Positions 26,977-35,928 of a DNA stretch of 64,000 bases are shown one piece after another. The notes under the pieces are model-generated. The model had not been told where the DNA came from. It did not search any database and saw nothing but the letters and a program-made list of their open reading frames with translations. The DNA is taken from positions 1-64,000 of the forward strand of contig CAWBBR010000003.1 in NCBI GenBank assembly GCA_963787045.1, read 5' to 3'. This DNA is from DATJGR01 sp963787045 (GTDB lineage: Bacteria > Pseudomonadota > Gammaproteobacteria > Pseudomonadales > Azotimanducaceae). The position numbers were made by a program, and so were the translations under genes. Every line of letters starts with the position of its first letter. The stretch's first letter is position 1.

Positions 26977-28243
26977 TCAGCGCTTGAAGTACTGCACCAT
27001 GTAGTCGACCACCTCGCGCTGCTCGAGATTGCCGAGGTGGCCGCCGGTGGGATAGATCTTCGCGCGAGTACCGAACGTGTCGGTCAGGAATTTGGTTTCG
27101 CCGCGTTCGAGGATGACGTCGTCGCGGTTGCTCACTACGCCGATCTTCTGCGCCGACGCAAGGTAACTCCGGATCGACGTCAAGCTCTGCAGCTCGGCGA
27201 ACTGCGTCGCGCGTCAACGCGGTCGTCATCTTCGTGGCCTCGAAATACGGCCACATGTATTCGTGAAAGTAGTCGGTGAGGCCGACACGCAGGGAAACCT
27301 GCATGTATTCGTCGAGGTTCGTGTTCGGCGTGAGGATTTCGTTCGCCGGTTTGATGAAGCCGGAGTTGGTCATCACGTCCGACGTGAAAATCAGCGCCGA
27401 CGATGCAAGGCGAAACGACACGCCGATCAACGCGATCAGCTCTTCGTTGGTCGGCGGATCGTCGCGCACCGCGGCGTACACGAGTTCCGGCGAGAACGTC
27501 ACCGTTGTCGAACGGCGATACTTTGCGCCGATGCGGGCGACGAGCTTTTGAAACACGACGTCGAAATTTTCGACGCCGCCCGGAATGTTCTCGATGAAGC
27601 GATCCAGCTTCGAGATCGAGTTGTAGATCTGCACCGACGGATCGAGCAGCAGCACCTTTTCGAAATTGAATGTCTTGCGCTCTTCGTCGAGCAGCGACAC
27701 GAATGCGGCGTTCGTAGCACCGATGCTGTAACCGGTGAGATAGAACGTCGTCGCCGGCACGTCGGGTCCGATCTCGGACCAGATCTTCTCCATCACGGCA
27801 TAGAGGTCCTGCGCGTCGTGCCGTTGTTCGCCCGGCACCCGCGTGGACGACGCGGCGATGATGAACGTCGGATACGTCGGCGACGTGACGCCGACTACGT
27901 GGAAGCCCGCGGCGTAGAACGCGTGCATCAGAAATTGCGTGAGTTCGCTGTCGTGCGCGGCGCCGGTGCCCGCGATGACGAAGATCAGCGGCGCCGGTCC
28001 TTTCTGCTTCGCGTACGAATAATCGAGGCGCGCGCCATAGTGCAGCACGTCGGGAATCACGCGACCTTGTTCCAGCGGTAATCTACGGATCTTGAGCGGA
28101 ATGTGCTCGGGCACCGGCGCTTTCAGCTCGAGCGAGGTGCCGACCACCGTGGCGAGATACGGATTCGGCGCCGCTTCCGGCTGCGGCTCGGCCGCCGCGC
28201 ATGCGCAGAACGCGAGCAATGCGACGGCTAACAAACGCATCAT
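26977..28243 (-). CDS. Exported alpha/beta-hydrolase fold serine hydrolase, one frameshift
   Basis: About 420 residues with a signal peptide (MMRLLAVALLAFCACAAAEP). The oxyanion region IFVIAGTGAAHDSE and the nucleophile elbow YLTGYSIGATNAAF are clear. The frame shifts near 27185 and resumes as IRSYLASAQKIGVVSNRDDV then TKIYPTGG-type sequence (AKIYPTGGHLGNLEQREVVD), which supplies the catalytic His in GGHLGN. ATG 28243 overlaps the stop of the metallo-beta-lactamase gene. The substrate is unknown; the layout resembles secreted esterases or lipases. Confidence 0.75.
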
Positions 28244-29169
28244 CGGGCGGCGACGGCTTTCTGTGCTGCGGCGCTGACTCTGGGAGCCGATTCCTTTGCC
28301 ACGGCGGCTTCGAATTTCTGCCGCTGCGCGTCCACCCACTTGCGATATCCGTCCGGATCGACCCACGCGTTCACGCCGTCGGTGGCGACGCGCGCGCGCT
28401 TCGCATCGAACGCGAACGGCTCCGTGTGCGGCGTCAGCCAGATGTCCGGCGTCAGCGCGGCGAGCGTGCGGAAGGTGTTGCGATAGTCGTCGGCGATGCC
28501 GGGGTACGACGGATTCTTCACGAGCCGATAGCCCGGGTTCACGCTGGTGCCGTCGGCGAACACCACCGTGAAGCGCCGATTGTCTTCGGTCACGTCCATG
28601 ACCCACGTCGTCGTTCCGCGGGTATGCCCCGCGGTCTTCAGCGCCATCAACGTGACATCGCCCAGCGTCACCTTGTCGCCGTCGTGAATCACCCGGTCCA
28701 CATGCACCGGCGTGAACTGGAACTCCGGCACCGATCCGTAGTTGAAGTCGGTCTTGCCGCCGGACTGAATCAGTTCGACCTCGGCGTCGAGCGCCACCAC
28801 CTGCGCGCCGGTGACGCGCTGCAGGTAGGCGAGCCCACCGACGTGATCGACGTGTGCATGGCACGTCAGCAGCAACTTCACGTCTTCCGGTTTGTAACCG
28901 AGCTTACGGATCGACGCTTCGATCAGCGCACCCGACGGTGGCATGCCGGTGTTGAGCAGAATGTGTCCTGCGTCGCTGGTGATCAGCCACGACGTGAGTC
29001 CTTGCGTGCCGACGAAGTGGATCGGCCCGGCGACCCGCATCGGTTCCGCGGGATCGTTCCAGCGCATCTGCTGCGCGAGCGTGGTGATCGACGCCGATGC
29101 GTCCTGCGCATGCAACGGCGGACCGAAGCCGGCTGCGAGCAGGATCGATGCGATGAACAGTCGGTGCAT
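28240..29169 (-). CDS. Subclass B3-like metallo-beta-lactamase
   Basis: 309 residues, intact, with signal peptide (MHRLFIASILLAAGFGPPLHA). The dinuclear zinc set fits subclass B3: LLTCHAHVDHVGGLAYL (His116, His118, Asp120, His121 of the standard numbering), TAGHTRGTTTWVM (His196) and LTPHTEPFAFDA (His263). B3 enzymes hydrolyse beta-lactams in the periplasm, and environmental forms are common. The substrate spectrum cannot be read from the sequence. It is coupled to a secreted serine hydrolase gene downstream. Confidence 0.8.
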   Translation of the reverse strand: MHRLFIASILLAAGFGPPLHAQDASASITTLAQQMRWNDPAEPMRVAGPIHFVGTQGLTSWLITSDAGHILLNTGMPPSGALIEASIRKLGYKPEDVKLLLTCHAHVDHVGGLAYLQRVTGAQVVALDAEVELIQSGGKTDFNYGSVPEFQFTPVHVDRVIHDGDKVTLGDVTLMALKTAGHTRGTTTWVMDVTEDNRRFTVVFADGTSVNPGYRLVKNPSYPGIADDYRNTFRTLAALTPDIWLTPHTEPFAFDAKRARVATDGVNAWVDPDGYRKWVDAQRQKFEAAVAKESAPRVSAAAQKAVAAR

Positions 29170-29255
29170 GAGTTTCTCCGCGTGGCCGAGCGCAGTGTAG
29201 AGGTTGCGGTCGGCGCCCAGCCATTCACACTTCTAGCAGAACCACGGAGCTGCGT

Positions 29256-29664
29256 ATGTTCGATCACCTCGGCTTCTACACGGCGGGCGATCTGCGCGAA
29301 CGTCGCGCGTTCTACACCGCGGTGCTCGGTGAGCTCGGGTACCGATTGCTCGAAGATCACACGCAACCGGACGGCAGCGGCTGGCTGGTGTTCGGCAGCG
29401 GCTTGCCGCAGTCGGCCTTCTTCGTGGTGGCGAAAGGACGGCCGGACGCGCTGGAGCGCGTTGCAGCAGCCGGGGCTCAGTCCGATTCACATCGCATTTT
29501 GCGCCCCATCGAAGCAGTCGGTCGACCGCTTCCATGCGACCGGTTTGCGCGAAGGCGCCATCAACAACGGCGATCCCGGCGTGCGCCGCGCGCCGTACTA
29601 CTGCTGTTTCCTGCTCGACGCCGACGGCAACAACATCGAAGCCGGGGTTTATCTCGACGATTGA
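29256..29664 (+). CDS. VOC superfamily protein, one frameshift in a GGGG run
   Basis: About 135 residues once repaired. MFDHLGFYTAGDLRERRAFY opens the VOC fold with its first His, and after a break near 29478 the protein resumes as LSPIHIAFCAPSKQSVDRFH and GVRRAPYYCCFLLDADGNNI, giving the C-terminal Glu. The break falls in GCCGGGGCTC; removing one G restores the frame exactly, a typical homopolymer error. Related proteins are annotated as glyoxalase/bleomycin resistance proteins. It is divergent from the metallo-beta-lactamase gene. Confidence 0.75.
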
Positions 29665-29705
29665 CCGCTCACCGTGATTGCCGACGCGCCTCGAAACACG
29701 GTCCA

Positions 29706-30494
29706 ATGACGGGCCATCCACCAACTGTCATGGTTCCGATGTCTGCAACGTTCACGATGCGCGACGCGGCGACGTTGCTGCTCGTCCGCGACACACCCGC
29801 CGGTCTCGAGGTGTTCATGGTCGAGCGACCCGGCGCCGCCGACTTCGGCGGTATGCACGTGTTTCCGGGCGGCAAGGTAGACGCGGGCGACTCGTCGGCC
29901 GAGGCGTGCTGTGTCGCCTTGAACGACTCGTTGGCGAGTCAGCGCCTCGGCATTGCGCGCGGCGGCATCGCGTTCTGGAGTGCGGTGATCCGTGAGGCGT
30001 TCGAAGAGGCGGGGGTTTTGCTCGGCTATCGCGGCGAGCGGCTCGTCGACCTTTCGGATGCCGCGATGCGCGACCGGTTCGCCGACCATCGCGCCGCGGT
30101 ACACAAAGGCGAGTTGTCGATCGTCGATCTATGCCGGCAGGAAGACCTGCGGCTCGCCACCGATCGCGTGCATTACTTCAGCCACTGGATCACGCCGCTT
30201 GGCCCGCCGCGCCGTTACGACACGCGCTTCTTCCTCGCGCACATGCCCGAGAACCAGGAGCCCGCGCACCACGAAGGCGAACTCGAAGACGGCTTGTGGG
30301 TGCGTCCGGCCGACGCGCTGGCGCATCAGGTGGCGGGTAAGTGGACGATGATCTTTCCGACGTTGACGACGCTGCGTTCGCTCGCGCGCTACGAGCGCGT
30401 GGCGGCGTTGGAAGCCGACGTGCTGGCGTGGCGGCATCTGCCCGAGGTCACGGACGAGCGGCATCGTCAGGGCATGCAGTACTCGGAGCGCTGA
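29706..30494 (+). CDS. NUDIX hydrolase (NUDT19/CoA-diphosphatase-like)
   Basis: About 262 residues. The Nudix box is split in the manner of NUDT19-like enzymes: FPGGKVDAGDSSAEAC, then after an insertion AVIREAFEEAGVLLGY, giving the REXXEE metal-binding helix. ITPLGPPRRYDTRFFLA is a further hallmark of the subgroup, which cleaves CoA or acyl-CoA thioesters. Starts at 29706, 29730 and 29739 are all possible; none has a strong SD. The next gene, a PhyH, begins two bases after its stop, so they are co-transcribed. Confidence 0.8.
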   Translation: MTGHPPTVMVPMSATFTMRDAATLLLVRDTPAGLEVFMVERPGAADFGGMHVFPGGKVDAGDSSAEACCVALNDSLASQRLGIARGGIAFWSAVIREAFEEAGVLLGYRGERLVDLSDAAMRDRFADHRAAVHKGELSIVDLCRQEDLRLATDRVHYFSHWITPLGPPRRYDTRFFLAHMPENQEPAHHEGELEDGLWVRPADALAHQVAGKWTMIFPTLTTLRSLARYERVAALEADVLAWRHLPEVTDERHRQGMQYSER

Positions 30495-30495
30495 C

Positions 30496-31266
30496 GTGAG
30501 CACGCAGCAACTGCTCGACGAAGGGTTCTGCGTTGTCGAAGGCGTGCTCGACGCTGCAACCGTGCGCAACGTGCGTGAAAGACTGGTGGCCGCGGCGGAG
30601 GAAAGTCGTCGGCGCGGCGTGGACACGTTCATGCCGGTGCTCGACCCGAACGACCGCAACGTGCGGGTGTTCAATCTGCTCGATATCGATCCGGTGTTCG
30701 TCGAACTCATCCAGCACCCGCTGGGGATCGCGTTGGTTCGCGATCTGCTCGGCGACGGATTCCTGATCTCGAATTTCACCGCGAACATCGCGCTGCCCGG
30801 CAGCCGTTCGATGCATCTGCATTCCGATCAGGCGATCGTGATACCGGAGCCGTGGCTCGAAGCGTGGGCGATCAACATCATCTGGTGTCTCGACGACGTG
30901 CGCGAGGCGAACGGGGCGACGCGCTATGTGCCGCACAGCCATCGCGTCACGCGTCAATCGGAATTGCCGCCCGACGCCGTTGCACGCACGCGGCCGTTCG
31001 AAGCGCCGGCGGGTTCGATCATCGCGATGGATGGCCGCATGTGGCATACGTCGGGCGCGAACACCACGCAGCGCGACGAGCGCGCGCTGCTGTTCGGTTA
31101 TTACAGCGCGGATTTCATACGACCGCAGGTGAACTGGAACGTCGTGCTTTCGCAAGCAACGCAGGCGTCTTTGTCGCCGCAGATGGTCGCCTGGCTGGGG
31201 CTCGGGCCGGCCGCGAACACCAGCCGCGCGACGATGGTGCGGCGCGACGTTCAACCCACGGCGTAA
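30496..31266 (+). CDS. Phytanoyl-CoA dioxygenase family protein (fourth PhyH)
   Basis: 256 residues, GTG start. HxD occurs in SRSMHLHSDQAIVIP, then GATRYVPHSHRVTR and the distal His in GRMWHTSGANTTQRD with the cofactor Arg soon after. The four PhyH proteins in the window differ widely in length and sequence, so they are not recent duplicates. Tight spacing after the NUDIX gene suggests a joint operon, perhaps handling acyl-CoA; that is inference. Confidence 0.87.
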   Translation: MSTQQLLDEGFCVVEGVLDAATVRNVRERLVAAAEESRRRGVDTFMPVLDPNDRNVRVFNLLDIDPVFVELIQHPLGIALVRDLLGDGFLISNFTANIALPGSRSMHLHSDQAIVIPEPWLEAWAINIIWCLDDVREANGATRYVPHSHRVTRQSELPPDAVARTRPFEAPAGSIIAMDGRMWHTSGANTTQRDERALLFGYYSADFIRPQVNWNVVLSQATQASLSPQMVAWLGLGPAANTSRATMVRRDVQPTA

Positions 31267-31279
31267 TCGCGCCGCGCGA

Positions 31280-32043
31280 TCACCACTTCTCCACCCACGG
31301 CCGCAGCACCACCTCGAACGCCCACGTCGATCGGTGCTGGCGATGCAATTGCAGATACGTCTGCGCGATGTGGTCCGGGTCGGCCATGTTGTCGTCGACC
31401 GTCGTACCTGCCAGGCGGTGCGCGCGCGTGCCGTCGTCCTGCGTCCAGCCGATCGCCGCGTCGATCGGTACGTGCACGACGTGGATGCCTTCCGGCATCA
31501 GTTCGCGCGCCATGCTTTCCGCGAGTCCCAGCTTGGCGTGCGACGCCATCGCGAACGCGCCGCTCTTTGCATAGCCTTTGATCGCGGCGCTCGCGTTCGT
31601 GAAGATGACCGTGCCTCTAGCGCCGTTGCGGTCGGGCGCATTCGTCAGCATCAGCTTGACGGCCTGTTGTGCCACCAGAAAGGCGCTGAACGACGAGTTC
31701 TTCAGCGTGTCGAGCACCATCGCTGGATCCGCCTCGACGATGCCTTTGCGGAAGATGCCCGGCACGCGGCCGTCGATGTTGTGCACGACGAGCCGTGGCG
31801 CACCGAGGTCTGCGGTCACTTTTTGAAACAGCGCCTCGACGGCGGCGGGATCACTCGCGTCGCAGGCATATCGACGTATGCCGTGCGTCTGCTCGAGCTT
31901 CTGGAGCACCGGCTTGTCGGGATTCCTCGCCGCGACGGCCACTCGCATCCCTTGTCGGCGAACAGTCGCGCGCAACTCGCGCTGATGCCGGGACCACCGC
32001 CGACGATCAGCGCCACGTCGTTTCGATCGTTTGATTCACTCAT
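31280..32043 (-). CDS. Short-chain dehydrogenase/reductase, one frameshift
   Basis: About 254 residues. The start MSESNDRNDVALIVGGGPGI carries the cofactor-binding GGGPGIS loop. The frame shifts near 31945 and resumes as MRVAVAARNPDKPVLQKL. There is no canonical YxxxK: the region FAMASHAKLGLAESMAREL has SHAK where YxxxK is expected, so Tyr is replaced, suggesting an atypical or non-reductase SDR. The C-terminal TYLQLHRQHRSTW matches the SDR at 32604. It sits directly after the HxlR gene with overlapping stop and start. Confidence 0.78.
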
Positions 32044-32515
32044 TCGCGTGCTCGCAGTAATAGTTTGTTGTCCAACGCCGGACCGGCTTTGCTTTAATGT
32101 CGCGCGGGCGCAGTGCTTGCCCGTCGCGGCTGACCGCGCTCATCTCTCGAATCGGCTTTGCCTGTCGCGCGCTCGACGAAGACCAGTCGCTTACCGCGTT
32201 TGTCGGGCTTGTACTTGTCGCCCCAGTGCGTCATCGCAAGAGAACCGGCTGCAGATCCCAACCTTTCTCGGTGAGCACGTACTCGGAGTGAGCGCCTTCC
32301 GCCGATTCGCGTTTCTCGAGAATGCCTTCGTCGACGAGCAGGTTGATTCGCGACGTCAGGATGTTCTTCGCAACGCCGAGGCTCTTTTCGAACTGGCCGA
32401 AGCGTTTGGCGCCGAAGAATGCATCGCGAAGAATCAGCAGCGTCCAACGCTCGCCGATGACGTTGAGCGTCTGCGCGAGCGAACAATTCATGTGGTCGAA
32501 CGATTTGTATTTCAT
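32036..32515 (-). CDS. HxlR family transcriptional regulator, two frameshifts
   Basis: Winged-helix MarR-like regulator: CSLAQTLNVIGERWTLLILR begins with the conserved Cys and the HTH, then FGQFEKSLGVAKNILTSRIN and the wing EKRESAEGAHSEYVLTEKGW. Breaks near 32248 and 32150 are followed by AMTHWGDKYKPDKRGKRLVF and REMSAVSRDGQALRPRDIKA, both normal HxlR C-terminal sequence, so the true protein is about 158 residues. Its stop lies within the start of the SDR gene downstream. It is divergent from the broken SDR at 32604 with a strong operator between. Confidence 0.82.
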
Positions 32516-32532
32516 GCGGCGTAGTTTGAAGT

Positions 32533-32570
32533 GGTTGCATGATGAAAGTAAATGGTTTTATGATGCAACC
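32533..32570. promoter_or_regulatory. HxlR operator overlapping the promoter of the divergent SDR
   Basis: GGTTGCAT (32533-32540) and ATGCAACC (32563-32570) are perfect inverted arms 22 bases apart. The plus-strand promoter reads TTGCAT (32535-32540), 18 bases, TATGAT (32559-32564), so the arms cover both the -35 and -10 boxes. The region lies between the HxlR gene and the SDR at 32604 and is much more AT-rich than its surroundings. Confidence 0.65.
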
Positions 32571-32603
32571 GACTACAACTCGATAGCTGAGGCGAGCCGT
32601 ACG

Positions 32604-33366
32604 ATGAAACCGGTTTGTTTGGTGATCGGTGCCGGAGCCGGCATTGGCGGAAATGTGGCGCGGCGCTTTGCCGAAGAGGGATATCACGCGGTGCTGTGCC
32701 GGCGCAGCGACGAGGACGGCTTGAACAGAATGGTGGCGGAGATCCAGGAGAGCGGCGGGTCCGCGTCGGGATTCCTGCTGAACGCGGCCGAGGATGGCAG
32801 CATCGAAGAGCGGGTGGCGGCGATCGAAGCCGACATCGGGCCGATCGAAGTCGTCGTGTACAACCTGGGCGCGCAGATCGGCGACGGGCGTTGAAAGCCA
32901 CCAGTCACAAAGCGTTCGAGATGGGTTGGCGGCTCGGCACGTTCGGACTGTTCCGCTCGCGTCAGCGGTTGTGCCCGCGATGGAAGCGCGCGGCAAAGGG
33001 ACGATATTGGTGACGTCCGCGACCGCCGCGTGCGCGGCAACGGTGGCCAACATTCGCACGCGGCCGCGATGGGCGGACGCCGCATGTTGTGTCAGACGCT
33101 CAACGCGGAGTTCGCGTCGAAGGGCATTCACGTCGTGCACATTCGTCATCGATGGTGCGGTCGATGCGCCCGACACGCTCGGAAAAATGTTGGGACCCGA
33201 GCGGTTCCAGCAATTGCGGGAAACGCGCGGCATGGAGCACGACGGACTCATGCTGCCGGCCAAAATCGCCGACACTTATCTTCATCTGGCGCAGCAGCAT
33301 CGGTCGGTGTGGACGCACGAGATCGACCTGCGCTCGTTTTCGGATCGCGCGTGGTGGAATCACTGA
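32604..33366 (+). pseudogene. Short-chain dehydrogenase/reductase paralogue with at least four frameshifts
   Basis: MKPVCLVIGAGAGIGGNVAR shows the Rossmann start and FAEEGYHAVLCRRSDEDGL the second strand. The frame is lost near 32890, 32955, 33020 and 33140; pieces readable in other frames include ALKATSHKAFEMGWRLGTFG, AMEARGKGTILVTSATAA, MGGRRMLCQTLNAEFASKGI and VIDGAVDAPDTLGKMLGPER. The C-terminal TYLHLAQQHRSVW is like that of the SDR at 31280, so they are paralogues flanking their regulator. Four indels in 760 bases is far above the rest of the window, so real decay is possible. Confidence 0.65.
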
Positions 33367-33385
33367 GCGCCGGTTGGTCGCTCGG

Positions 33386-34505
33386 TCATTCGGTGCCGTA
33401 CAACCGATTCAGATTCGCGTAGCGACCCGGATCGAGATCGCGCCCGACGAGCGCCTGATGATCGACGCCATAGCGGTGTGCGCGGAACACGATGTTCATG
33501 CGCCCGCCGAGACGCGGGTTGTTGGTGAACATCGGATTGATGTACTCCCACACGACCTTCTTGCTGCGCGTCACTTCGAAGAACTGCCCCTTCGCCGATT
33601 CGCAGATCAGCATGTTGTCGTTCGGCAGCCGATCCACGCTGCCGCCCATGAAGGTGTAGAGCGAAAACGGCGGGTCGTCCGCATACTCCCAGACGATTTC
33701 GCGCGTCTTCGCGTTGATCTCGATGGCGCGCGAGAAGTCGATGCTCCCTGCGATGCACGCCGTTGTCGAAGATGGTGATGGTGTCGCGGCTCGAGTACTT
33801 GGCGTCGTGCTGATGGCCGGTGGTGCCGCGGTCCACTTCCATTTGAACTTGCCCGATTTGGCGCTCACTTCGCCGACCATGCTGATGCGCCTGAAGCTGA
33901 GCAGCCAATCGCCTGTCGGTGTCAGCGAGATCGAATTGCAGTGGCTCCACTCCATTCGATGATCGAGCGGACAGATGATCTCGGTGGCAGGGTCGAAGTG
34001 ATCCCACGATTTCCATTCTTTGACGATCTCGCCCTCCGGCGTCACCTCGAGCACGACGTCGCCGAGCATCAGATTCGGATCGTCTTCCTTGTCCGCATAG
34101 CCGCCCTTGATCTTGCGAATGAGACCGCTTCGGCAGCGGCACCCACTTCACGATCAGCGTGTTGCCGTTCGCCAGTCGCTGGTAGTCGTGGTGAATCCAC
34201 GGATCGTCGTAGCGCCACACGATGTTGCCGTCCCAGTCCAGTTCGTAGCACGCAGCCGCCTGGCCGTTGAGCCCGCGTTGGCCGGCGACGTTCTCCGACG
34301 GCATCGCGAGCGCCATCAGATGTCCGTTGGGAAGCAGTTCGGCATTCGTGATGCCGAGCGAGCACTGCCAGCGATGGACGAACCGGCCCTGCATGTCGAT
34401 GAGCCAGGCCTTGTCGGTATCCGCCGTGAACAGCGTGTAGCCGTGATAGCTCAGCTGCGGGTTGTAGTGGATGAGTCCGTTCGGGTGATGTTCGGACCGC
34501 GCCAT
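33386..34505 (-). CDS. Arylsulfotransferase (ASST) family beta-propeller protein, three frameshifts
   Basis: About 370 residues. Begins MARSEHHPNGLIHYNPQLSY with repeating blades such as LTADTDKAWLID-like segments and DWDGNIVWRYDDPWIHHDYQ. Breaks are near 34127, 33840 and 33755. The ASST hallmark GHQHDAKYSSRDTITIFDNG is legible in the middle frame and contains the His used for sulfuryl transfer in the family. ENAKTREIVWEYADDPPFSL-type blades close the propeller. There is no signal peptide, unlike typical periplasmic ASST enzymes, so activity is uncertain. The ATG overlaps the stop of the NTF2-like gene (TGATG). Confidence 0.75.
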
Positions 34506-34969
34506 CAGCGTTTCGCAGCCGCCCAGCCGGTCGCGTAGTCGGCGCTCATGCGCGGACCTTTCACGCGCAGATGCTGGATCTTCCAGACACCGTCCACTCT
34601 CACGTAGTCGTCGTTGTAGCGCGCGGCCTGCCACAAGGCCCGATTGCCGTCGCGCATCGTGAACGGTCCGAAGAAGTACCACGTAGCGGTGGCGCGATCG
34701 CCGGTCACTTCGACGACCGGGTTGATCACCATGTGTTGCGAGAAACTGATCGCCTGCTGGAAACCGACGAACAGCTCGCGGATGGCGGCGTGTCCTTTCG
34801 CGTGGCCGATGCCGCGGCCTTCCCACTCGCCATCCTCGGCGAAGATCGTGGTGATGCGGTCCGGATTGTGGTTGTCGTCGCAGATCGCGCAGTAGGTTGC
34901 TTTCAGCTGTTTGATCGCCTCGATGCTCTCGAGACGATCGATGCGTTTTGCCAGGTCTTGCAGGTCCAT
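34505..34969 (-). CDS. SnoaL-like (NTF2 fold) protein
   Basis: About 154 residues, intact. GGGGAG lies before ATG 34969. LESIEAIKQLKATYCAICDD, then HAKGHAAIRELFVGFQQAIS and FSQHMVINPVVEVTGDRATA are the usual SnoaL_4 helices and strands of bile-acid dehydratase/scytalone-dehydratase-like proteins. DWYHV-like pocket residues cannot be checked by eye here. It is the first gene of an operon with the ASST family gene and is divergent from a LysR gene. Confidence 0.78.
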   Translation of the reverse strand: MDLQDLAKRIDRLESIEAIKQLKATYCAICDDNHNPDRITTIFAEDGEWEGRGIGHAKGHAAIRELFVGFQQAISFSQHMVINPVVEVTGDRATATWYFFGPFTMRDGNRALWQAARYNDDYVRVDGVWKIQHLRVKGPRMSADYATGWAAAKR

Positions 34970-34986
34970 TTCGAATCTCCCCTTCG

Positions 34987-35003
34987 TCGTCGGCCCCCGA
35001 CGA
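34987..35003. promoter_or_regulatory. Inverted repeat between the SnoaL and LysR genes
   Basis: TCGTCGG (34987-34993) and CCGACGA (34997-35003) are perfect arms three bases apart in the 73-base divergent gap. Position and symmetry suit a LysR site, but a hairpin in the leader of the SnoaL mRNA, close to its GGGGAG, is equally possible. No clear T-N11-A motif was seen. Confidence 0.3.
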
Positions 35004-35042
35004 GGGAAACTATCACACTGTCTACACCGGCACGCAGACGCT

Positions 35043-35928
35043 ATGACCCAGCCGCCGACCACGCCGCCGCTCACCTGGTTGCGCGCTTTCGAGGCCGCGG
35101 CGCGGCTTGGCAGCCTCAAAGGCGCGGCGGAGGAACTGTCGGTGACGCCGTCGACGATCAGCCATCACGTGCGCGATCTCGAAGCGCGACTCGGCGCGCC
35201 GCTGTTCACGAAACAGGGTCGCGGCGTTGCGCTCACCGCGGAGGGCGAGCAGTACTTCCGCACGCTTGCGGCAGGCGTTCGAGTTGCTGCGCGGCACGGT
35301 GCTCGAATCCGCCGATCACGCACGGCGCCTGCGGATCGGTTGTTTTCCGTTTCTGGCCAACGAGGTGATCGTGCCGCGCCTCGACGAACTCAAGCGCGCG
35401 CTGTCGGGCACCGCCATCACGTTGCGTAACGACGTTCATCTCGACGCGTTGCTCGATCCGCAACCGTCGAATCGTCTCGACGTGCTGATCCGCTATGGCG
35501 ATGGCGACTTTCCGGGCTATCTGTCGCTCGAACTCGCGCCGATCGATCTGGTGCCGATCACGGCGCCCGGTGCGTATCGCGTGGAACGCGCCGACGACGT
35601 GCTGACGCTGCCGATCATTCACGTCGTTGGGCCGTTCGACGGCTGGAAAGCGTGGGCCGACGGTCACGGTCTCGACGGGCGACCGACGAAGGTGGCGCTG
35701 GAGACCGACAGCTACCACGCGGCCGCGCTGGCGGTGGAGCAGGGCGTCGGCATCTGTCTCGGCATCCTGCCGTTCATGCGGCCGTGGTTTGCCGCGCGCC
35801 GCGTGCAGATGATCGGCGCGCTGACCACGCGCATCGACCAACGCGCCTATCTGGTGTACGGCCTGCACAACGAACACAACCGCGACATTCCACGGTTGCA
35901 TGCGTGGCTCACCGCCGTGCTCACCTGA
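35043..35928 (+). CDS. LysR family transcriptional regulator, one frameshift
   Basis: About 295 residues. The HTH opens TWLRAFEAAARLGSLKGAAE then VTPSTISHHVRDLEARLGAP and FTKQGRGVALTAEG, the pattern of the GcvA-type branch. The frame breaks near 35275 and resumes as AFELLRGTVLESADHARRLR with the substrate-binding domain after it (CFPFLANEVIVPRLDELKRA). It is divergent from the SnoaL/ASST operon, which it probably controls. Its last eight bases overlap the alcohol dehydrogenase gene tail to tail. Confidence 0.85.
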
